Position numbers and translations under genes: made by a program. From contig NZ_FWFR01000001.1 of the NCBI RefSeq assembly GCF_900172325.1, positions 620,001-684,000 of the forward strand: a DNA stretch of 64,000 nucleotides, in the 5' to 3' direction. The first letter of the stretch is position 1. Each line of letters starts with the position of its first letter. The notes under the pieces are model-generated. The model saw nothing but the letters and a program-made list of their open reading frames with translations. It searched no databases and was not told the DNA's origin. This document shows positions 29,546 to 38,948 of the stretch, one piece after another. The DNA comes from Oceanibacterium hippocampi (lineage in GTDB: Bacteria; Pseudomonadota; Alphaproteobacteria; Sneathiellales; Sneathiellaceae).

Positions 29546-31516
29546 TCAGTAGGCTTTCGGGATCGAATTGATCACGCTCATCGCCTCGTCGAAATCGAAA
29601 CCGATCAGATGGGCATATTCCTCGATCGAATCGTAACGCGGCTGGTTGTCGACCTCGACGGCCCGCAAGGCCTCCTCGCGCCCGATCATGCCCTCGCGGA
29701 TCTGGTTCGACCGGAAGGTGTCGTGCTCGGAAAATCCCACCACGGTGTAGTAGATGTAATTGTAGAAGGAGGCGGTGCCGTCACCGATCCGCCAGGTATT
29801 GTCGGTGTCGCCGGCGATCTCCCAGTCGTAGACGTCCCGCAGGGTGCGATCGATCAGCGTCTCGTCCCAGGGGATATAGTCGTAGAGCCAGACGAAGTCG
29901 TGCGGCATGAGGTAGGAGACCCGGAAGGCATTGACGGTATCCAGGAGCGAGCGGTTGATGTAACGCGGATTGGCGAGGATTTCCTTCAGGTAATAGAAGG
30001 CGAGCTGCGCCTTCTTGGTCCAGTGGACGCCGTAGAGCCGCCATCCGCCCTCGTTGGAGACGCCGCAGAAGCCGGTCTTGAAGTTGGTCTTCTCGAGCCG
30101 GTTGCCGCCGATGAAGGCGAGGTCCACGTTGTAGCGCTGGCGGGTCTGCTGCAGGTAATAGAAGTAGAACTTGTCGCCCGCCATGAACAGCGGGACCATG
30201 CCGAGCCGGGGCCGGTGCAGCCAGGCATCGACATTCTGGCGGATATTCTGGCGCTTCTCCTTGATGTCGGCGGCGACGATGACATGCTCGACGCCGAGCT
30301 TGCCGCACATGCGCGCCTGGTTCCGTCGGCCAAGGTCGGTCACCAGTGCCCAGTCGTAGGTATAGGCGACCGGGTTGAGGCCGAGTTCCTCCTTCAGGTA
30401 ATGCAGGGCGTAGCAGCTGTCCCGGCCGCCGCTCAGGCCGACCACGCAGTCCGGCTCGCCGTTCCGGCTGCGATGCGGCGCGACGAGTTTTTCCAGCTCT
30501 TCCGAGCCGTATTGCTTCATGCGGTCATAGTCGTGGCAGAAATTGCACACGCCGTCGCTGTCGAAGCGGATCATCGGCATCGTTTCGGGCAGGATGCAGC
30601 GGCTGCAGCGGCGAAGGTTGGTGCGCCGGGCTTCCGACTCGCTGTCGAGGTCGCGGACCCGCACGCGGGGCGCCTTGCGGGTTCCGGTCGCCGTCGCGCT
30701 CTCCGCCGGCAGCGGCATCGGCTCGCCGGTTTCCTTCAGGGTGAAGGGGTGGCGGTCCAGCGTGTCCAGATCGACCAGAATTCCGCTGCCTGCGGCAACG
30801 CGCTCGACCGTCCTGGCATCGAAACGGTCCCGGACCAGCGCCGAACCGGCAATGAACGTTTCGAGGAAATGCCGCTCGGAGGCGAAGATCAGCATGTCGC
30901 CGTTCTTCGACGACGCGACATAGAGCGAGCCGGTGTTGGTGGCGAGCAGGAGCCGGTCCTCGTCGTCGAAGAAGACCGCGACAGAGGCCGTACCGTAGAT
31001 TTCCCGATAGACCTCGCGGGCCGCGGCCTCGATCGAGCCCGTTTTCCGCTTGCCGCGGGCAAGCAGCGCCATCAGCAGCTCGGTATCGACGTCGGCCTGG
31101 CGATGAATGTCGCCATAGCGCTGCCAGAGCGCCGCATCGTTGACGACGATCCCGTTGTGGATGCCGACGGCGCCGTCCTTGACGACCGGCTGGTTGTTTT
31201 CCTTGATGCCCTGCCGGCCGTTCGTCATCAGGCGGGCATGGCCGATCGCCGCGAAGGCGCCGTTGGCCCGGGCGCCGGCGAACGCATTGCGGAGCAACGG
31301 TTCGACGAAGTCGCGATAATCCGCCTGCCGGGTCATCGCGTGGGCGGCGAGGGGGCGCTTGAAGACGGAGATCTCGCCGCCGGAGCGGACCGCGAGACCG
31401 GCCGATTCCTTTCCGCGTTCCTCTGAAATCACCGCGAGGTCGCGAATCGCCCGTTGCATGCCGCCCGCGTCGGCCGCCGCGCCGTCACGTACCAAAACGC
31501 CGAATATTCCGCACAT
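29546..31516 (-). CDS. Fused class II glutaminase and WbpG-like N-acetyl sugar amidotransferase
   Basis: 656 residues. The first 230 or so are an Ntn glutaminase like that of GlmS and PurF: nucleophile Cys2 (MCGIFG), RGKESAG (34-40), GHARLMTNG (92-100) and HNG (120-122). After a linker comes a WbpG/TIGR03573 N-acetyl-sugar amidotransferase: CSRC near 303 and CNFC near 323, then the PP-loop LSGGRDSCYALHYL near 359. WbpG enzymes turn an N-acetyl into an acetamidino group on ManNAc3NAcA-type sugars, normally fed ammonia by separate HisH/HisF-like proteins. The fusion would supply ammonia in cis. It follows the first GT-C gene by 49 bases. Confidence 0.87.
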   Translation of the reverse strand: MCGIFGVLVRDGAAADAGGMQRAIRDLAVISEERGKESAGLAVRSGGEISVFKRPLAAHAMTRQADYRDFVEPLLRNAFAGARANGAFAAIGHARLMTNGRQGIKENNQPVVKDGAVGIHNGIVVNDAALWQRYGDIHRQADVDTELLMALLARGKRKTGSIEAAAREVYREIYGTASVAVFFDDEDRLLLATNTGSLYVASSKNGDMLIFASERHFLETFIAGSALVRDRFDARTVERVAAGSGILVDLDTLDRHPFTLKETGEPMPLPAESATATGTRKAPRVRVRDLDSESEARRTNLRRCSRCILPETMPMIRFDSDGVCNFCHDYDRMKQYGSEELEKLVAPHRSRNGEPDCVVGLSGGRDSCYALHYLKEELGLNPVAYTYDWALVTDLGRRNQARMCGKLGVEHVIVAADIKEKRQNIRQNVDAWLHRPRLGMVPLFMAGDKFYFYYLQQTRQRYNVDLAFIGGNRLEKTNFKTGFCGVSNEGGWRLYGVHWTKKAQLAFYYLKEILANPRYINRSLLDTVNAFRVSYLMPHDFVWLYDYIPWDETLIDRTLRDVYDWEIAGDTDNTWRIGDGTASFYNYIYYTVVGFSEHDTFRSNQIREGMIGREEALRAVEVDNQPRYDSIEEYAHLIGFDFDEAMSVINSIPKAY

Positions 31517-31565
31517 TGAGGGGAACTACCTTCCGATCAAGGCCAAGAATTGTGGATAGATACCG

Positions 31566-33539
31566 TTACTGGCTGTCCGCTGTCACGGGGCAATCGGCCG
31601 CGCCAGCGTTCAGCCGGTAGATTGCGAAGCGATCGTCGGTGGCCAGGAAGGTCGCGAGGGCGGGATCGTTCACGATCGCCTCGGCCTGCGAATTGATGTA
31701 GGTCGCCGGCGGATCGTGCAGCGGCGCGATGATATGGTCGACGCCGAAGCGCCGCAGGAAACAGAACGCGCCGTGGCGGTCTGCGATGCGATAGAAGCCG
31801 ATGAGGCGCGGATCGAGGTCGCGGATCGAGGGGCGTCCCGTATAGGCCAGGTACTCCGGCTGGCGGAAAACCAGCGGGAGCGCGCTTTCCGGAAGTTCGT
31901 CGCGAACGTAAAGGAGGCTCGGCCCGAAACTTTCCGTGGCGCCGGCCAGGGCGGTCAGCGGGTCGCCGGCGAGGAAGGCCGGCAAATCGAAGAAGCGCCC
32001 GAACTCGTGCAGGCGGCTGCCGGTCCGGCCCGCCGAGGCGATGAATAGCGCGATGGCTAGCGCGACGAAGGTACCCTGGGCAACGCGGCGAACGGCGAGC
32101 CGCGCACCGTTGCTCGTGCCGGGGGGCGGTTGCAGCCGGTTCCAGCAGATCGCCAGCGAGACCGTTCCCAGATAGATCATGAAGGGCATTACGGTCAGGC
32201 TGTAGCGCGGGTTCTTGATCGCCAGCAGGGAATCCGCGAGCATCGAGGCGATGATCATCGCGAGGAAGAAGGCGATCGCAAGCACGGACAGGCGGGCCAT
32301 CGGATCCCGGCGCAGGCCGGCGATGGCGAACGGGACCAGAACCGGGACCAGCCAGAAGATGAAGCCGAAGGGCCGGCGCTTGCTGTAGATCTGCAACACC
32401 CCGCCGATTACCAGCCGGTCGAGGCTCTCGTAGTTCCGGGCCTGGCGGAGATACTCCTCCTGGCCCACTTCCGGCAGTTCCCAGACCGGGTTGCTGTCGC
32501 CGATCGGGCGGCCGGTGCGAAGCGTGTTCTCGGCGAACTGCCAGCCGCCGATCAGCAGGGCCAGCGCGGTGAATCCGGCGACGGGAATGAGGCTCCGCCA
32601 GCGGTTCCGCGACAGCAGTCGTCCGGGCGCAAGCAGGAAATAGGCCGCCGCGACGAAGGGCAGGGCGAGCAGGCCGATCGAATGCGAGAACAGCGCCAGC
32701 CCGACGCTGGCGCCGAGCGCGGCATGGCTGCCTAGGCCGGGTTTCTCGAGCGCGTATTTCAGCGTCACGAAGGCGGTCCAGAAGGTGTAGAGGCGGAGCG
32801 GCTCCACATGCGCGTTCAGGACCATCTCAAGATATAGCGGCACCACGGAGATGCCGAGCGCGCCGAGCAGTGCGACCAGCCGACCGCGGTCGATCAGCAG
32901 CGCCGCGATCGAGGCGCATTGCGCGACCCAGATGAATATCGTGATTGCCCGGAGCGGCAGGTAGCTCTCGGTACCGCCCTGCCAGAGAAACGACCAGACG
33001 AAGAGCAGAATATGGCCGGGCGGATGCGAGGCGCCCATGAACAGGCCGGTTTCCTGCACCGCCGGGTTCGGCGGGTAATGAAGCAGGGAACCGTCCCGGT
33101 AAATCTGTTTCGCGACCGTAATGTATTGCAGCGGATCGTATAGCGTCACCGGGATGACGATCATGTAGAGGCCGAGCACGATCACGAAAAGGGCAAGGGA
33201 AATGGTGCCGAGCCGGGCGCCGGTCGAAAGCGCCCGCCATGCGGCCCGGAAGTCGGCGAGCAGGGCGCAACAGTAGCGCCGCTCGGCAACCAGGATGCAG
33301 AGAACCGGCAGGGACGCCGCGATCATGTGAACGGCCGGCCCGGCCCCCGGCAGAAGGGTCAGCGAGAGCCAGAGCAGCCAGGCGACGGCAATCGGCCCGA
33401 GTCCGAAAAAGACCGCGAAATCGCGTATCCGCCGTTCGGCCGGCTCACCGAGCAGGCGCGCCATCAGCGCGGCCATGGCCAGCGGCGCGGCGCCGTAGAG
33501 CATGAGGCCGCCGAGGAGCGACCCGGTCACGAGCCACAT
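31566..33539 (-). CDS. Multi-pass membrane glycosyltransferase, GT-C type (first paralogue)
   Basis: 657 residues with about a dozen hydrophobic segments and a C-terminal soluble part from about 520. The first large loop carries YDPLQYITVAKQIY, in the place of the catalytic acidic motif of GT-C enzymes, then SHPPGHILLF, similar to HPP motifs of the PMT/ArnT group. GT-C enzymes transfer sugars from polyprenyl phosphate donors on the periplasmic side. It is a paralogue of the gene at 35052-37541: DPLQY, the ENT-TG-P-GD segment and FRQPEYLAYTGRPSIRDLDP are shared in position. It is the first gene of the ComA block. Confidence 0.75.
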   Translation of the reverse strand: MWLVTGSLLGGLMLYGAAPLAMAALMARLLGEPAERRIRDFAVFFGLGPIAVAWLLWLSLTLLPGAGPAVHMIAASLPVLCILVAERRYCCALLADFRAAWRALSTGARLGTISLALFVIVLGLYMIVIPVTLYDPLQYITVAKQIYRDGSLLHYPPNPAVQETGLFMGASHPPGHILLFVWSFLWQGGTESYLPLRAITIFIWVAQCASIAALLIDRGRLVALLGALGISVVPLYLEMVLNAHVEPLRLYTFWTAFVTLKYALEKPGLGSHAALGASVGLALFSHSIGLLALPFVAAAYFLLAPGRLLSRNRWRSLIPVAGFTALALLIGGWQFAENTLRTGRPIGDSNPVWELPEVGQEEYLRQARNYESLDRLVIGGVLQIYSKRRPFGFIFWLVPVLVPFAIAGLRRDPMARLSVLAIAFFLAMIIASMLADSLLAIKNPRYSLTVMPFMIYLGTVSLAICWNRLQPPPGTSNGARLAVRRVAQGTFVALAIALFIASAGRTGSRLHEFGRFFDLPAFLAGDPLTALAGATESFGPSLLYVRDELPESALPLVFRQPEYLAYTGRPSIRDLDPRLIGFYRIADRHGAFCFLRRFGVDHIIAPLHDPPATYINSQAEAIVNDPALATFLATDDRFAIYRLNAGAADCPVTADSQ

Positions 33540-33667
33540 GATGCCGATACCACGACAGGGTCAGTCGAACGCGCCGTCACCGAGACTTCTCCGAACCACA
33601 GCGGGAAACCAGCCGTCGCCGCCTTCGTACCGGAAGGAACCTGGCCTCGGCGCGGCGATGCCCGCAT

Positions 33668-33696
33668 TTGATAGCTTTGTTGTCGACACCTGTCAC
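33668..33696 (-). promoter_or_regulatory. Candidate sigma-70 promoter of the ComA-block operon
   Basis: On the minus strand GTGACA (33691-33696), 17 bases, then TATCAA (33668-33673). It matches -35 at five of six and -10 at four of six. It would start a transcript about 120 bases upstream of the GT-C gene at 33539. Confidence 0.4.
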
Positions 33697-33739
33697 GGGG
33701 CGATGGCAATAAGGGCGCGCATCGGGAGGAGCGACCACA

Positions 33740-35062
33740 TTGGCGGACCGACAGGGCGAGAGCAGCGACGGGGGAGAGGGCGGCGCCGGCGGCGGACAGC
33801 GCAGCTTCGGGCGCGACGTCGTCTGGAACATGGGCGGCTTCGCAGCCCTCGCGCTCAGCGGCGTACTGGTCAACCTGGTCATCGGGCGCTTCTACGGGCC
33901 GGCAGTGCTCGGGGTCTTCAACCAGGTCCTAGCCTTCTACATTCTCGCTGCGCAGTTCGCGGTCTTCGGCGTCCATTTCTCGGTATTGCGGCGGGTCTCC
34001 GTGCTGTCCGCCGCCGCCGGGACCGAGGCGCGCCAGGAAATCGCCGCGGAGGTAGGATCGGCGCTCGTCGCGGTGGCCGGCGTGGCGAGCTTCGTCGTGC
34101 TGGCCGGTTTCCTGTTCACGCCGGCGATCGGGCTGATCGTCGGCAGCGATGACGTGATGACCGGCTGGCTATTCGTGCTGCCCGGCCTCTGGCTCTATTC
34201 GGTCAACAAGGTGCTTCTGAATACGGTGAACGGCCTGCACCACATGCGGGCCTTCGCGATATTCCAGAGCTCGCGCTTCCTCCTGGTCCTGGCTTTCGTC
34301 TTCCTCTGGATGGCGATGGACTACTCCGGGCCGAGCATCGCCGCCTCGATCAGCCTCGGCGAGGTCGTACTGAGCGTCGGGCTGGCGGGTTATCTCGGCC
34401 GCCATGTCGCCCTCAGGGCGGTGCTGGAGTTCGAGCGGATCCGGACCCATCTGGTCTTCGGATTCCGGTCGGCGCTGTCCGGCTCGCTCTCGGAACTCAA
34501 CACCCGTGTCGATGTCCTCGTCCTTGGCATCTTCCTGTCCGATACTGCCGTCGGGATCTATTCGATTGCCGCGCTGGTGATGGAGGGAATTTCCCAACTG
34601 CCGATCGTCGTCCGCAACGTGCTGAACCCGACGATCGCACGCCTGCTGGAGGCCGGCCGCCAGGCCGAGCTCGAAGTCGAGATCCGCAAGATCGCCCGCC
34701 TGACCTACGGGGGCGTCGCCGTCGCTGCCCTGATCGCCTGCCTGGTCTTTCCGTTCTTCGTCGAGATCGTGCTCGGCAATCCGCGCTACCTCGACGGTCT
34801 GCCGTCGGCGATCATCCTTGCCCTCGGCATTGTCGCCGCGGCCGGCTACCTGCCGCTCGACATGCTGCTTGTACAGGGTAACCGGCCCGGGACGCAGACC
34901 ATCTTCAAGGCGCTGGTCGTTCTTTCGAACCTGGTACTGAATTTCGCGCTGGTGCCCTTCCTCGGGATGGAGGGGGCGGCGCTCGGGACCGCCGGCGCCT
35001 ATGTTCTCTATGTGGTCTGGATGAAGATCCTGGCGCGCCGGACCCTCGGTCTCACTGTTTGA
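33740..35062 (+). CDS. Wzx-type polysaccharide flippase (oligosaccharide translocase)
   Basis: 440 residues from a TTG at 33740 with a strong GGGAGGA site nine bases upstream. After a polar N-terminus come about 12 to 14 membrane segments of the MATE/polysaccharide-synthesis type: GRFYGPAVLGVFNQVLAFY in the first pair and GIYSIAALVMEGISQLP in the middle are typical of the RfbX/Wzx group. It would flip lipid-linked sugars across the inner membrane. It is alone on the plus strand between two minus-strand blocks and its 3' end overlaps the convergent second GT-C gene by 11 bases. Confidence 0.85.
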   Translation: MADRQGESSDGGEGGAGGGQRSFGRDVVWNMGGFAALALSGVLVNLVIGRFYGPAVLGVFNQVLAFYILAAQFAVFGVHFSVLRRVSVLSAAAGTEARQEIAAEVGSALVAVAGVASFVVLAGFLFTPAIGLIVGSDDVMTGWLFVLPGLWLYSVNKVLLNTVNGLHHMRAFAIFQSSRFLLVLAFVFLWMAMDYSGPSIAASISLGEVVLSVGLAGYLGRHVALRAVLEFERIRTHLVFGFRSALSGSLSELNTRVDVLVLGIFLSDTAVGIYSIAALVMEGISQLPIVVRNVLNPTIARLLEAGRQAELEVEIRKIARLTYGGVAVAALIACLVFPFFVEIVLGNPRYLDGLPSAIILALGIVAAAGYLPLDMLLVQGNRPGTQTIFKALVVLSNLVLNFALVPFLGMEGAALGTAGAYVLYVVWMKILARRTLGLTV

Positions 35063-37541
35063 GGGCGGTTCCGGCACCATCCCCTTCCGCCGGATGGATG
35101 ACACAGAGCCGGAACGCCCGCAATTCGACGTCGCCCCTGATCGAGCCGTCGTTCCGGAGTGCGAAGCGAATGATCGCGGCGGACGGCGGGACGATGAACT
35201 GCAGATCGATCGCACGCTCGCTCGAGATCACCCGGCCCTGCCAGACCGGCCGCTCCTCCAGCTCGTAGCCGGCGTCGGTATAATTCAACTGATCGACCCG
35301 GACCCATCCGTCGCCCCGCACGGCGGACGTCAGACGGAGGACCAGCGGGCGCGCCGCCAGTTCCGGTGGCAGGTGCTCGCGGATCGGGGCCATTTCGACC
35401 GCCTGGGACATGACCCTGATCCTGCCGTCCTCGTCCCAGATCAGCCGGCGAACGGTTTCGCCGTCGGCGTTATGGTCCCAAATGATGTTGGTATCGTCAC
35501 CGTTCTGCAGAAGGTCCGTGGTCCAGCCGGAATCGAATCCCGGAACCGGTTCGCAACGGACCCGAACCGGGCTGTCATGTAAGCGGAATACCTGGTTCCG
35601 GTTGTCCTGGTAGAGCAGCTCCGAATAGTGCGGGTCCGCGACCAGTTCCTCCATCGCCGAATTGCCGAGCGTGAGCGGCAGGTAGTTGCGCGGCGTGATC
35701 ACATGGTCGATTCCGAGCCGCCTGAGCCGTTTGATCGCGCCGGCTGCGTCGCGGCTGCGGTAGAAATCGGCGAGTGTGGGATCGATGGCGCGGATCGAGG
35801 GATGCCACGCGTAAACCGAGAACTCCGGTTGCCGATAGACCAGCGGCAACGCATTGCCCGCCAGATGCTTTCTCGCGAAGCTGATCGTCGGGCCGAAGGT
35901 TCGCGGATCGTCGGCGATCGCGCGGAACGGATCACCGGCCAGGGTCGCGATCGGCGCGAGAAAATGCCGGTAGCTGCTGAGGCGTTCGCGCGTCGCGGCG
36001 AGCGATGTGAAGAAGACCGCCACGACCGCAACGGCGAAGGCGCCCTGCGCCATGATCCGGAACTCGGGCAGCTGGACGGGCAGGCGGTCGAGCAAGGCCA
36101 TTACCCGGTCCGGCGGCTTGAACGACCCGAATCCGGCGCCGAGGCGCTGCCAGGCGAACAGGATGGCGAGGATCCCCGAATAGGCGAAGAACGGGGCGAG
36201 GGTCAGAAGGTAGCGGTTGTTCTTGACGATCAGAACCGAATCGACGGCCAGCGTCGCCGCGACCAGAAGATAGAAAAGCCCGATGAAGATGAGCGACGAC
36301 AGGCCGACCCTGTCCTCGGCGAAGCGCCGCCAGGTGAAGGGCAGCAGGACGGGAAGGATCCAGAAGATCAGACCGAAATAATTGTCCGCGACGAACAGCC
36401 GGAGGGCGCCGAGGACGATCAGTTCCCAGAGGCCCGAGAGGTCACGCAGTTCCCGCAGCTGATCGTCGTAGTTCAGCTCGGCAAGCTCCCAGATCGAGGC
36501 CGTGTCGCCGACCGGGAAGCCGGTATTGATCGTGTTCTCGAGATATTGCCAGCCGCCGATGGCCAGAGCCGCGACGGTCAGCAGGATGACCCCGGCGAGC
36601 CGCCTGCCGAAGGCGACGCGCCAGAAGGCGCCCGGTGTGACCAGGAAATAGGCGGCGGCGGCAAACGGCAGCGCCACGATGCCGATCGAATGGCTGAACA
36701 TGGCGAGCCCGATGGCCGCGCCGGCAAAGGCGAGGGCGGCGGGGTTCCACTGCCGCGCCGCCCAGGCGGCCAGCACGACGGCGGTCCACAGCGTGTAGAT
36801 TCGGTAGGGATCGATATGGGCGATCAGCACCGTCTCGACATAGAGCGGGGCGCAGAAGACGCCGAGCGCGCCGAGGAGGGCGACGAGCGGGCCGCGCGGC
36901 CGGAGCAGCGCCCACAGGCTGGCGGACTGGGCCAGCCAGTAGAAGACGCTGAACAACCTGAGGAAGGCAATCCCTTCCCGGTCACCCTGCCACAGGAAGG
37001 TCCAGAGCAGGTGCATCAGGTGGCCGGGCGGGTGGGTGGCGGCGACGAAGACACCGAGTTCCGGATCGGCCGGGTTGGGCGGGTAGCCGGCAAGCGAAAG
37101 GTCGCGAAAGATGATCTGCGCGACCGAGACATATTGCAGCGGGTCGTGCGCCATCATCGGCACGGTGACCAGGTAGCCGACGACGACGATCAGGAGGAGC
37201 AACAGTCCTGCCGCGAGCCGGCGCCGGAGCCGGGTCCCGAGCATGACGGTGACATCCCGGCGAAGCGGCGCGAGCGCCTCGCGCGTCGCCCACAGGAGTG
37301 CGAGGCAGGGCAGTGTCGTGATCGCCGGGTAGAGCGCGCCGGGCTGGCCGGGTGCCAGCGCGAGGCCGAGCCAGAGCAGCCATGTCAGCGCGGCGGGGCC
37401 GAGCCCGCCGACCACGAGAAGCAGACGCAAGTGGTCGCCGGACGCGGGCCGGAAAATCCGGGCGGCAAGACCGTAGACCGCCAGCGGGGCGAGCCCGAAA
37501 GCAATCAGGCAGCCGGTGATGGCGCCCAGATAACCGATCAT
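35052..37541 (-). CDS. Multi-pass membrane glycosyltransferase, GT-C type, with extra C-terminal domain (second paralogue)
   Basis: 829 residues. The first 650 or so align with the protein at 31566-33539: HDPLQYVSVAQIIF, THPPGHLMHL, ENTINTGFPVGD, FGLIFWILPVLLPFT and YRQPEFSVYAWHPSIRAIDP. The last 175 residues (about 655-829) are extra, soluble and beta-rich, rich in Arg, Asp and Trp (for example GDGWVRVDQLNYTD), and look like a periplasmic beta-sandwich, perhaps sugar binding. It lies 48 bases after the nucleotide-sugar dehydrogenase and appears to be the last gene of the sugar block. The gene end overlaps the flippase end. Confidence 0.75.
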   Translation of the reverse strand: MIGYLGAITGCLIAFGLAPLAVYGLAARIFRPASGDHLRLLLVVGGLGPAALTWLLWLGLALAPGQPGALYPAITTLPCLALLWATREALAPLRRDVTVMLGTRLRRRLAAGLLLLLIVVVGYLVTVPMMAHDPLQYVSVAQIIFRDLSLAGYPPNPADPELGVFVAATHPPGHLMHLLWTFLWQGDREGIAFLRLFSVFYWLAQSASLWALLRPRGPLVALLGALGVFCAPLYVETVLIAHIDPYRIYTLWTAVVLAAWAARQWNPAALAFAGAAIGLAMFSHSIGIVALPFAAAAYFLVTPGAFWRVAFGRRLAGVILLTVAALAIGGWQYLENTINTGFPVGDTASIWELAELNYDDQLRELRDLSGLWELIVLGALRLFVADNYFGLIFWILPVLLPFTWRRFAEDRVGLSSLIFIGLFYLLVAATLAVDSVLIVKNNRYLLTLAPFFAYSGILAILFAWQRLGAGFGSFKPPDRVMALLDRLPVQLPEFRIMAQGAFAVAVVAVFFTSLAATRERLSSYRHFLAPIATLAGDPFRAIADDPRTFGPTISFARKHLAGNALPLVYRQPEFSVYAWHPSIRAIDPTLADFYRSRDAAGAIKRLRRLGIDHVITPRNYLPLTLGNSAMEELVADPHYSELLYQDNRNQVFRLHDSPVRVRCEPVPGFDSGWTTDLLQNGDDTNIIWDHNADGETVRRLIWDEDGRIRVMSQAVEMAPIREHLPPELAARPLVLRLTSAVRGDGWVRVDQLNYTDAGYELEERPVWQGRVISSERAIDLQFIVPPSAAIIRFALRNDGSIRGDVELRAFRLCVIHPAEGDGAGTALKQ

Positions 37542-37589
37542 CGGGCGGTCGGCGCCGCCCCCGGCGACTGCCGGGACCTGCGGGCGGTG

Positions 37590-38948
37590 TCAGGCAAGTT
37601 CGATATTGTCGTAGGTCCCCTGCAGGTCGCGCGTGACGTTCCGCGTGTCGATGACCAGGGGAACGCAGCGGACCACGGCCTCATAGTCGACATCGTCGTG
37701 ATCGGTGCAGATCAGCGCGACAGCGTAGCCGGCCAGCGCCTCGGTCGTCAGGGAGACGCTTGTCCGGCCGGCGAATTCCGGATGCTCCCGCGTCTCGGGA
37801 ATCTGCGGCACGAACGGGTCGTGGAAATCGACAAGGGCGCCGCGCGCCTCGAGCAGTTCGAACAGCTTCAGCGCCGGGCTCTCGCGCATATCGTCAACGT
37901 TCTTCTTGTAGGCGACGCCCATGAGCAGCACCGGCATGCCTTTCAGGCTCTTGCCCTGGCGCCGGTTGAGCGCCTCGATCAGCCGCTCGACGACCTGGTA
38001 GGGCGCCATCGTGTTGATCTCGCCGGCGAGCTCGATGAAGCGCGTGCGCAAGTCGAACTCGCGCGCCTTCCAGGTCAGGTAGAAGGGGTCGATCGGGATG
38101 CAGTGCCCGCCCAGCCCGGGGCCGGGATAGAAGGGCATGTAGCCGAACGGCTTCGTCTTGGCGGCATCGATCACTTCCCAGACATTGACGTCCATCGCCC
38201 GGTAGATCGTCTTCAGCTCGTTGACGAGCGCGATATTGACCGACCGGAAGATGTTCTCGGTCAGCTTCACCGCCTCGGCCGTGGCAGTCGAGGAAACCGG
38301 AACGACCCGGTTGGTGATCGCCCCGTAAAGCGCGCAGGCGAGGCTGAGGGCGTCCGGGCCGTCGCCGCCGACGACCTTCGGGATCGTCGAGGTGGTGAAG
38401 TTGATGTTGCCGGGATCCTCCCGCTCGGGCGAGTAGGCAATGAACAGGTCGGTGCCGGATTTCAGTCCGTCCTTTTCCAGGATCGGTCGCAGGACCTCGT
38501 CGGTGGTGCCGGGATAGGTCGTCGATTCCAGCGCCACGAGCTGGCCCGGACGGAGATGCGGCTGCAGGCTCGTGGCGGTGCCGACCACATAGGACATGTC
38601 CGGCTCGCGATGCCGGGTCAGCGGCGTCGGCACGCAGATCAGGATCGCGTCGACCGAGGCGATCTCGGTGAAATCCGCGCTGGCGCGGAAACCGTCGCCC
38701 TTCCGCATTTCGGCGATCTTGTTGGCCGGGATCGTCTTGATGTAGGAGCGCCCGGCGTTCAGGTCCGCGACGCGCTCGGGCGAGATGTCGAAGCCGATCG
38801 ACCGGAATCCGGCCCCGGTCACGGCGAAGGCCAGCGGCAACCCGACATACCCCATGCCGACGATGCCGATGACCGCGGACCGATCCTCGATGCGGGCAAG
38901 CAGCGTCTTGCCGACGCTTGTGACGGGTGCCGGGATCTCGTTCATCAT
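37590..38948 (-). CDS. UDP-N-acetylglucosamine 6-dehydrogenase-like nucleotide-sugar dehydrogenase (WbpA-like)
   Basis: 452 residues from the first of two tandem ATGs (38948), overlapping the aminotransferase stop by 4 bases. The NAD-binding loop is GIVGMGYVGLPLA; the catalytic Cys lies in GPGLGGHCIPIDPFYL, a form typical of UDP-HexNAc dehydrogenases rather than UDP-glucose dehydrogenase; GVAYKKNVDDMRESP marks the C-terminal NAD domain. It would oxidise C6 of UDP-GlcNAc to UDP-GlcNAcA with two NAD+, the first step toward UDP-diacetamido-mannuronate. Confidence 0.88.
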   Translation of the reverse strand: MMNEIPAPVTSVGKTLLARIEDRSAVIGIVGMGYVGLPLAFAVTGAGFRSIGFDISPERVADLNAGRSYIKTIPANKIAEMRKGDGFRASADFTEIASVDAILICVPTPLTRHREPDMSYVVGTATSLQPHLRPGQLVALESTTYPGTTDEVLRPILEKDGLKSGTDLFIAYSPEREDPGNINFTTSTIPKVVGGDGPDALSLACALYGAITNRVVPVSSTATAEAVKLTENIFRSVNIALVNELKTIYRAMDVNVWEVIDAAKTKPFGYMPFYPGPGLGGHCIPIDPFYLTWKAREFDLRTRFIELAGEINTMAPYQVVERLIEALNRRQGKSLKGMPVLLMGVAYKKNVDDMRESPALKLFELLEARGALVDFHDPFVPQIPETREHPEFAGRTSVSLTTEALAGYAVALICTDHDDVDYEAVVRCVPLVIDTRNVTRDLQGTYDNIELA

